Assembly: GCA_041581935.1 (NCBI GenBank)
Contig: JBFICP010000065.1
Location: 1-14,678, forward strand
Direction: 5' to 3'
Origin: JAABYT01 sp041581935
GTDB lineage: Bacteria; Pseudomonadota; Gammaproteobacteria; HK1
Length of the DNA: 14,678 nucleotides
Shown: positions 6,939 to 12,001 of the stretch, in pieces
Layout: each line of letters begins with the position of its first letter
How positions within the stretch are numbered: position 1 is the first letter of the stretch
The notes under the pieces: generated by a model
What the model was told of the DNA's origin: nothing
The model's database searches: none
What the model saw: only the letters and a program-made list of their open reading frames with translations
Made by a program: the position numbers and the translations under genes

Positions 6939-8152
6939 GTTCCGTTCCCAGTCAACACCAGCGCGTCCTCTCGGGCATGCGTCCCACCGGCCGGCTGCAT
7001 CTCGGTCACTATCACGGCGTGCTCAAGAACTGGGTGAGACTGCAGCACGAGTACGAAAGCTACTTCTTCGTCGCCGACTGGCACGCGCTCACGACCCACT
7101 ACGAGGACCCCACCATCATCGCCGAGAGCGTTTGGGACATGGTCATCGACTGGCTGGCTGCAGGCATAAACCCCGGCGACTCGACGCTGTTCATTCAGTC
7201 GCGGGTGCTCGAGCACGCCGAGCTGCACCTGTTGCTGTCGATGATCACGCCCCTGGGATGGCTCGAGCGCGTGCCGAGCTACAAGGACCAGCAGGAAAAG
7301 CTCAAAGAGCGCGATCTCGCCACCTACGGATTTCTCGGTTATCCGGTACTGCAAAGCGCCGACATACTCGCCTACAAGGCGGGACTCGTGCCGGTCGGCG
7401 AGGATCAGGTCGCTCACATCGAGCTGACCCGCGAGATCGCGCGCCGATTCAACTTTCTGTTCGGCCGGGAGCCCGGGTTCGAGGAGAAAGCCGAGCAGGC
7501 GATCAAGAAAATGGGAAAGAAGAACGCGCGGCTATACCGGGACGTCAAGCGACGTTTCCAGGAGGAGGGTGACACCGAAGCGCTGGAGATCGGTCACGCG
7601 CTGCTCGAGGGCCAGCAGAACATCACGCTCGGTGATCGCGAGCGTCTGTTCGGCTATCTGGAGGGCGGCGGCAAGGTGATCTTGCCGGAGCCGCAGCCGC
7701 TGTTGACGCCGGCTTCAAAGATGCCCGGTCTCGACGGCCAGAAGATGTCGAAATCTTACGACAACGTCATCGCACTGCGTGACGACCCCAAGGACGTGGC
7801 CGAGAAGCTTCGCACCATGCCGACCGATCCCGCACGCGTGCGACGCAGCGACCCCGGCGAGCCGGAGCGCTGCCCGGTCTGGCAGCTGCACCTGATTTAT
7901 TCCAGCGACGAGACCAAGGACTGGGTGCAGGACGGATGCCGCGGTGCCAAGTTCGGTTGCCTGGACTGCAAGCAGCCGGTCATCGACGCCGTCTTGGCGG
8001 AGCTCGAGCCGCTGCGCGAGCGCGCCGTCGAATACGAGGACAATCCCGACCTGGTGCGCTCGATCATTACCGAAGGCTGCGACCGGGCAAGAGACATGGC
8101 GCGCGAGACGCTCGAGGACGTGCGCCAGGCCATGGGGCTCGAGTACCGCTAG
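6935..8152 (+). CDS. trpS: Tryptophan--tRNA ligase, long form with a four-Cys (Fe-S type) motif
   Basis: Charges tRNA-Trp with tryptophan; a class I synthetase in the cytoplasm. The Rossmann signatures are HLGH (22-25, in GRLHLGHYHG) and KMSKS (270-274). Also visible are DWHALTTHY, QSRVLEHAEL, YPVLQSADIL and PVGEDQ. At 405 residues it is about 70 longer than E. coli TrpRS (334); the excess is mostly a charged insertion at about 178-258, before KMSKS, as in the long TrpRS of beta-proteobacteria and Xanthomonadales. Cys313, Cys335, Cys342 and Cys345 form C-x21-C-x6-C-x2-C in the anticodon-side helical domain, close to the [4Fe-4S] motif of Thermotoga TrpRS. The start is TTG 6935: the conserved RVLSG begins at residue 10, so the next Met (15) is too late. 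GGAAG (6921-6925) is the ribosome site, in the loop of a GCCGG/CCGGC hairpin. Confidence 0.95.
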   Translation: MSSVPSQHQRVLSGMRPTGRLHLGHYHGVLKNWVRLQHEYESYFFVADWHALTTHYEDPTIIAESVWDMVIDWLAAGINPGDSTLFIQSRVLEHAELHLLLSMITPLGWLERVPSYKDQQEKLKERDLATYGFLGYPVLQSADILAYKAGLVPVGEDQVAHIELTREIARRFNFLFGREPGFEEKAEQAIKKMGKKNARLYRDVKRRFQEEGDTEALEIGHALLEGQQNITLGDRERLFGYLEGGGKVILPEPQPLLTPASKMPGLDGQKMSKSYDNVIALRDDPKDVAEKLRTMPTDPARVRRSDPGEPERCPVWQLHLIYSSDETKDWVQDGCRGAKFGCLDCKQPVIDAVLAELEPLRERAVEYEDNPDLVRSIITEGCDRARDMARETLEDVRQAMGLEYR

Positions 8153-8164
8153 GAGAATGACCTC

Positions 8165-9016
8165 ATGATCGATCGAGACAGCGAGGCTGCGAACGGCGAA
8201 GAGCGACACGAGGGCGACGTCGACGCTGAGCCGAGGCAGGAGGAGCTGCCCTTCGCCGTCGTCGACGGCGTGCCGATGACGGAGCTTCCCCGGGACCTCT
8301 ACATCCCGCCGAATGCGCTCGAGGTATTCCTCGAGGCATTCGAGGGCCCGCTGGATCTGCTGCTCTACCTCATCAGGCGCCAGAATATCGATATTCTCGA
8401 CATCCCGATCGCCGAAATCACCCGCCAATACATGGAATACGTGGATCTGATGAAGGATCTGCGCCTCGAGCTCGCGGCCGAGTATCTGGTCATGGCCGCC
8501 ATGCTCGCCGAGATCAAGTCGCGCATGCTGCTGCCGCGCCCGGATCCGGAGCTCGAGGAAGAAGGCGATCCGCGTGCCGAGCTGGTCAGGCGTCTGCAGG
8601 AGTATGAGCGCTACAAGCAGGCCGCGGAGGATATCGATGCGATGCCCAGAGTGGGGCGCGATCTCGCCCTGACCGAGGTGGAAACGCCTCACGTGCAGGT
8701 CGTCAAGCCTCAGCCGACGGTTCGCGTAGAGGATCTGGTGCTCGCGCTCGCCGAAGTTTTTCAGCGAGCACGCATGTATTCTCGCCACCACATACAGGCC
8801 GAGCCGCTTTCGGTACGCGAACGCATGTCGTCGATACTTGCAGCTGTCGGTAAGGAACAGTACACGGAGTTCACCTCGCTGTTTACGGTCGAGGAGGGCC
8901 GGCGCGGCGTCATCGTCACCCTGCTGGCAGTTCTCGAGCTCGTTCGCGAGATGCTCATCGAGCTGGTGCAGGCAAAGCCCATGGGTCCCATTCACGTTCG
9001 AGCACTATCATCATGA
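8165..9016 (+). CDS. scpA: Segregation and condensation protein A (kleisin)
   Basis: The kleisin subunit that bridges the SMC heads in the SMC-ScpAB condensin used for chromosome compaction and segregation. The 283-residue protein has a 50-residue acidic, Met/Asp/Glu-rich N-terminal extension. The conserved kleisin start follows, FEGPLDLLLYLIRRQNIDILDIPI (58-81), then helices through LAAEYLVMAAMLAEIKSRMLLPRP (103-126), a central linker of about 130-215, and a C-terminal winged helix ending FTSLFTVEEGRRGVIVTLLAVLELVR (236-261). Start ATG 8165 has an AGGAG at 8151-8155 that overlaps the trpS stop codon, 9 bases from the ATG. The stop overlaps the scpB start by 4 bases, the standard scpA-scpB pairing, implying coupled translation and fixed stoichiometry. 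Confidence 0.95.
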   Translation: MIDRDSEAANGEERHEGDVDAEPRQEELPFAVVDGVPMTELPRDLYIPPNALEVFLEAFEGPLDLLLYLIRRQNIDILDIPIAEITRQYMEYVDLMKDLRLELAAEYLVMAAMLAEIKSRMLLPRPDPELEEEGDPRAELVRRLQEYERYKQAAEDIDAMPRVGRDLALTEVETPHVQVVKPQPTVRVEDLVLALAEVFQRARMYSRHHIQAEPLSVRERMSSILAAVGKEQYTEFTSLFTVEEGRRGVIVTLLAVLELVREMLIELVQAKPMGPIHVRALSS

Positions 9017-9705
9017 GTGAGCAGAGGCTTAAAAACATCATCGAGGCGGCGATGCTCGCCGCCCAGAGACCACTCTCCGTCGGCGAGCTGGCGGCGCTTT
9101 TCGAGGGCAGCGATTGGATGCCAGAGCGCAAGGAGATACGCGACGCGCTCTCGGCTCTTGCCGACGAGTGGCAGGACCGCGGCATCGAGCTCAAGGAAGT
9201 CGCCAGCGGTTTTCGATTTCAGGTGCGTAAAGAGTACTCCGGCTGGCTCGGCAGCCTGTGGTCGGAACGCCCGCCGCGCTACACGCGGGCGCTGTTGGAA
9301 ACTCTGGCGCTCATCGCTTATCGCCAGCCCATCACCCGCGGCGAGATCGAAGACGTGCGCGGCGTGAGCGTCAGCCCGTCGATTATCAAGACGTTGACCG
9401 AGCGCGAGTGGATTCGCGTGCTGGGGCACAGAGACGTCCCCGGGCGGCCCGAGATTTTCGGCACTACGCGGGAGTTTCTCGACAGTTTCAACCTGAAAAG
9501 CCTCGACGAGCTGCCGCCGCTCTCGGAGATCAGGGATTTCGAGAATCTGCCGGACGATCTGTTTTCCAGCGTGCCGCTGCTCGCGGTCGTGGATTCGTCG
9601 CAGGACGGCGAGCCCGCGAGCGCGGAGCCCGGCGCGGAAAGTGAAATGGAAGAAGTCGACGACGCGCACGCTGACGGCGAGCCAGCCACCAGCGGCACGA
9701 GCTAA
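9013..9705 (+). CDS. scpB: Segregation and condensation protein B
   Basis: ScpB dimerises and binds the ScpA kleisin in the SMC condensin. The 230-residue protein shows two winged-helix domains: residues about 5-80 (IIEAAMLAAQRPLSVGELAALF through GFRFQVRKEY) and about 88-165 (RALLETLALIAYRQPITRGEIEDVRGV, then LGHRDVPGRPEIFGTTREFLDSF). After residue 195 comes an acidic, Ser/Ala-rich disordered tail of about 35 residues, common among proteobacterial ScpB. The start ATG 9013 lies inside the scpA stop (ATGA overlap), so it is translationally coupled. It is followed by 110 bp containing a REP-like inverted pair before rluB. Confidence 0.95.
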   Translation: MSEQRLKNIIEAAMLAAQRPLSVGELAALFEGSDWMPERKEIRDALSALADEWQDRGIELKEVASGFRFQVRKEYSGWLGSLWSERPPRYTRALLETLALIAYRQPITRGEIEDVRGVSVSPSIIKTLTEREWIRVLGHRDVPGRPEIFGTTREFLDSFNLKSLDELPPLSEIRDFENLPDDLFSSVPLLAVVDSSQDGEPASAEPGAESEMEEVDDAHADGEPATSGTS

Positions 9706-9733
9706 GCGTGAACCGGCTACACGACTAAACTGC

Positions 9734-9798
9734 CCCTGCAGAAGCGAGCCTGCTTGCGAATGATGCCTGATTGTCGAGCAGGCTCGCTGCTTGCAGGG
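9734..9798. repeat. REP-like inverted pair (BIME-type stem-loop) between scpB and rluB
   Basis: Two arms face each other: CCCTGCA (9734-9740) pairs with TGCAGGG (9792-9798), and GCGAGCCTGCT (9744-9754) pairs perfectly with AGCAGGCTCGC (9777-9787). That gives 18 bp with a small 3/4-base internal loop and a 22-base apical loop. The left unit resembles, from memory, the Pseudomonas/Xanthomonas REP consensus (a GTAG-like head, then GAGCGAGCCTGCTCGCGAA), with changes. A related unit lies at 10652-10679 in opposite orientation, identical at 22 of 28 positions. The right arm covers part of GGGAG (9796-9800), the only ribosome-site-like sequence before rluB. There is no long T-run, so it is a poor terminator. 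Confidence 0.75.
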
Positions 9799-9815
9799 AG
9801 TGCTCCTTTGGCTCC

Positions 9816-10565
9816 ATGACGACGCAAGCCGACAGCGAGAAAATTCAGAAAGTTCTGGCGCGGGCAGGCTACGGGTCCAGGCGCGAGTTGGAGGGCTGGA
9901 TTACAGCCGGTCGCGTGCGCGTCAACGGCGCGCCCGCGACCATCGGCATGCGCGTCGACACCGGCGATATCATTCAGGTGGACGGTAAACGGCTGGCGCG
10001 CCGGGAGCTCGATGCGCAGAACGTGCGCGTTCTGCGTTATCACAAGCCGGTGGGAGAGCTGTGCACCCGGCGCGCGGATTCCGATCGTCCGACGGTGTTC
10101 GATAAGCTGCCGGTGTTGAATAGCGGCCGCTGGATTGCCGTCGGCCGACTCGATCTCAATTCCAGTGGATTACTGCTGTTCACAAACGACGGACGGTTAG
10201 CACATCGTCTCATGCATCCCTCGGCGAACCTGGTGCGCGAATACGCGGTTCGTGTTCGTGGACAGGTGTCTGCCGACGCGGTCCGGAGGCTGCGTCGCGG
10301 CGTTCGGCTCGAAGACGGACCGGCAAAATTCGAAACGATAGTCGACCGCGGCGGTCAGGGCAGCAACCATTGGTATCACGTTACCCTTCGTGAGGGCCGG
10401 AACCGCGAGGTGCGCCGCCTCTGGCAATCTCAAGGTGTCCAGGTGAGTCGTCTGACCCGTGTGCGTTACGGGCCCGTGACTTTGCCCCGACGTCTGCCGC
10501 GGGGACGTTGGGACGAGCTCTCGAAGCGGCAGGTGGCGGCACTGATGGATGCGCTCGAGCGGTAA
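9816..10565 (+). CDS. rluB: 23S rRNA pseudouridine synthase of the RsuA/RluB/E/F family, RluB type
   Basis: Converts U2605 (E. coli numbering) of 23S rRNA to pseudouridine. The 249-residue protein has an N-terminal S4 RNA-binding domain (about 8-65: KIQKVLARAGYGSRRELE and AGRVRVNG), then the catalytic domain with GELCTRR, PTVFDKLP, and the GRLD motif bearing catalytic Asp113 (WIAVGRLDLNSSGLLLFTND), followed by HRLMHPS, REYAVRVRG and EGRNREVRRLW. It lacks the long basic C-terminal tail of E. coli RluB. The gene follows scpB, the usual scpA-scpB-rluB order. Start ATG 9816 fits family homology; the frame is also open from TTG 9771, but that extension falls in the REP-like stem. The GGGAG at 9796-9800 is 15 bases away, longer than ideal. 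Confidence 0.93.
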   Translation: MTTQADSEKIQKVLARAGYGSRRELEGWITAGRVRVNGAPATIGMRVDTGDIIQVDGKRLARRELDAQNVRVLRYHKPVGELCTRRADSDRPTVFDKLPVLNSGRWIAVGRLDLNSSGLLLFTNDGRLAHRLMHPSANLVREYAVRVRGQVSADAVRRLRRGVRLEDGPAKFETIVDRGGQGSNHWYHVTLREGRNREVRRLWQSQGVQVSRLTRVRYGPVTLPRRLPRGRWDELSKRQVAALMDALER

Positions 10566-10591
10566 AGGCTTTCACCGGCGGCTTCTGCCGG

Positions 10592-10615
10592 AAAAAAGTT
10601 GCCTGACGAGGCAAC
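10592..10615 (-). terminator. Intrinsic terminator of the leftward SPOR/helical-repeat operon
   Basis: Read leftward: GTTGCCT, loop CGTC, AGGCAAC, a perfect 7-bp stem with a 4-base loop (10598-10615), followed at once by six T (10592-10597). It lies 90 bp past the SPOR gene stop. Rightward it has no T-run, so it does not end rluB transcription. A separate GC-rich hairpin follows the rluB stop (10575-10591, CCGGCGG-CTT-CTGCCGG, one G-U pair), also without a T-run in the rluB direction. Confidence 0.85.
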
Positions 10616-10651
10616 CACGATCGCGAGCCCACCGGCTCTCAGGATAAGGAC

Positions 10652-10679
10652 TCATTCGCCGCCGGGCTCGCTCCTGCCG
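10652..10679 (-). repeat. Second REP-like unit, in the 3' region of the SPOR gene
   Basis: The 28 bases from 10652, beginning TCATTCGC and containing GGGCTCGCTCCTGC, match the reverse complement of 9736-9763 at 22 of 28 positions, including a fully shared TCATTCGC and GGCTCGCT. A more degraded facing arm (GCGAGCCC, 10623-10630) pairs with GGGCTCGC (10664-10671), so this may be another inverted pair. It sits between convergent rluB and the SPOR gene, where REP elements typically lie. Confidence 0.6.
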
Positions 10680-10705
10680 AAGGCATCGTTTCGAGATATC
10701 AAACG

Positions 10706-11938
10706 TCAGCGAAACTCCGAGGTCTCGCGCAGAAGCGGTGTCCCGACCTCTTCCAGCATTGCGGCAGGCAGCTTGCCGGCTGCTTCGTGCGCCGCCTCGC
10801 GGGATTCGAAGTTGCCGTAGAGCACGCGGTAGCGGGCGTTCCGACCGTGGCTGGTGTGAACCCGCAAGTCGAGCGAGTGGTAGCGGGCCAACAGCCGATC
10901 CACGTTCTCGCGGCTCTGCGATGCGAATAGCTGTAGTGTGTACACCGGCGCCGTCTCGTTTGCCACGGGCGATCTCGATGCCGCCTCGTGGCTGGCGCCG
11001 CGCAGCTCCTCGCGAATCTCAGCTATGCGACGAACGAACGGCTCCGATGACGCGCCTCGAAGGTCGGCCGGCAGCGCCTGATGCGCACCGCGCGCCTGCT
11101 GCTCGTTCGTGAAGGCGCCGTGCAGGATGCGGTAGCGGGGCTCACGGCCTTCGAAGGCGAACAGGTAGAGAGGTATGTCCGGATGCTCCGCGATAATGTG
11201 CTCGAGCTGGTCGAGGTGATCGACGGCGAACAGCTGGAGCGTATAGCCGTCGTCATCCTGTGCAGCCAGCCACTGCGATGCCGTAAGTGGTGCAGGGTCT
11301 CGGGCGGTCGTTTCCGAAAGTTTTTCCTGGACGAACGGATCGGGGAGCTGCGCGTCGATTCCGAGAAACTCGCCGAAGCTTGCCAGACGTCTGCCGGTAG
11401 TGGTGGAGAGTCCGCTGCCATCGAATTCTGCGAGAGCCTTGTGGGCATTGATCTCCTCTCGAAGCGCCTCTGCCAGCCGGCGAAACCAAGACGAGGCGCG
11501 TGCCTCGGCCTGCTCGTTCGGCGTCAACGCGTTCCAGTTCTCGCGAAACGCCCCCAGGCTTTGACTGGACCAATCCCGGGTAACAAGGAATTCTTCCACC
11601 AGCGCTCTTGCCGCCGATACGCGCTTGCCCGGGATAGCCTTGTCGACAGCCGCACCATTAATCGGCGGCGGCTTTGTCTGCGAGGGAACGAGAAACACCC
11701 ACACGACGGCGATAATCGCACACGCCCCGAGTATGAGCGGCAGAGGGGTGCTGCGTACTCTCTGATCCAGCGATCGCGCAGCCGGGAAGTCTGCCGTGCT
11801 ATCTGCCGAGGATTCGATCGCGATCGTGCCGGATTCGATGGCATCGATCAGCTCGCCCCGCTCTCGCACGTATTCGTCGTACTCGAGTCGACCCGTTGCG
11901 TAATCCCTGGCTAATCGACGCAGCTGGGATCTATTCAT
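10706..11938 (-). CDS. Membrane-anchored protein with two tandem SPOR domains
   Basis: SPOR domains bind peptidoglycan glycan strands stripped of peptides, as at division septa. The 410-residue protein starts with a short cytoplasmic part (MNRSQLRRLARDYATGRLEY) that looks like the small helical SHOCT-type regions, then one membrane span (about 64-84, PLPLILGACAIIAVVWVFLV), so the rest should be periplasmic. Residues about 105-225 are a helical linker. Two SPOR repeats follow: 230-309 (YTLQLFAVD, EPRYRILHGAFTNEQQA) and 331-410 (YTLQLFASQ, NARYRVLYGNFESREAA), clearly duplicates of each other. It is 63 bp downstream of the pseudo-FGE gene on the same strand and ends at an intrinsic terminator, so it is the last gene of that operon. 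The exact role is unknown; a division or envelope function is inferred from the SPOR domains. Confidence 0.85.
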   Translation of the reverse strand: MNRSQLRRLARDYATGRLEYDEYVRERGELIDAIESGTIAIESSADSTADFPAARSLDQRVRSTPLPLILGACAIIAVVWVFLVPSQTKPPPINGAAVDKAIPGKRVSAARALVEEFLVTRDWSSQSLGAFRENWNALTPNEQAEARASSWFRRLAEALREEINAHKALAEFDGSGLSTTTGRRLASFGEFLGIDAQLPDPFVQEKLSETTARDPAPLTASQWLAAQDDDGYTLQLFAVDHLDQLEHIIAEHPDIPLYLFAFEGREPRYRILHGAFTNEQQARGAHQALPADLRGASSEPFVRRIAEIREELRGASHEAASRSPVANETAPVYTLQLFASQSRENVDRLLARYHSLDLRVHTSHGRNARYRVLYGNFESREAAHEAAGKLPAAMLEEVGTPLLRETSEFR

Positions 11939-12001
11939 CCGAGAACCCGGAGAGACCCTGTCGGCGAGTGTACATGTTTATCGTATTTGGAGACCACCGG
12001 G

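Noticed and set aside
7715..8995. 426-codon open frame on the minus strand across trpS and scpA
   Set aside because: It lies opposite two firmly identified genes and spans their junction. The composition is that of a mirror-codon shadow.
10575..10591. Hairpin after rluB as its terminator
   Set aside because: It is followed by six A instead of T in the rluB direction. Those bases serve as the T-run of the opposite-strand terminator.
11081..11914. 277-codon open frame on the plus strand inside the SPOR gene
   Set aside because: The minus-strand frame shows two SPOR repeats and a membrane span; the plus-strand product shows no domain.
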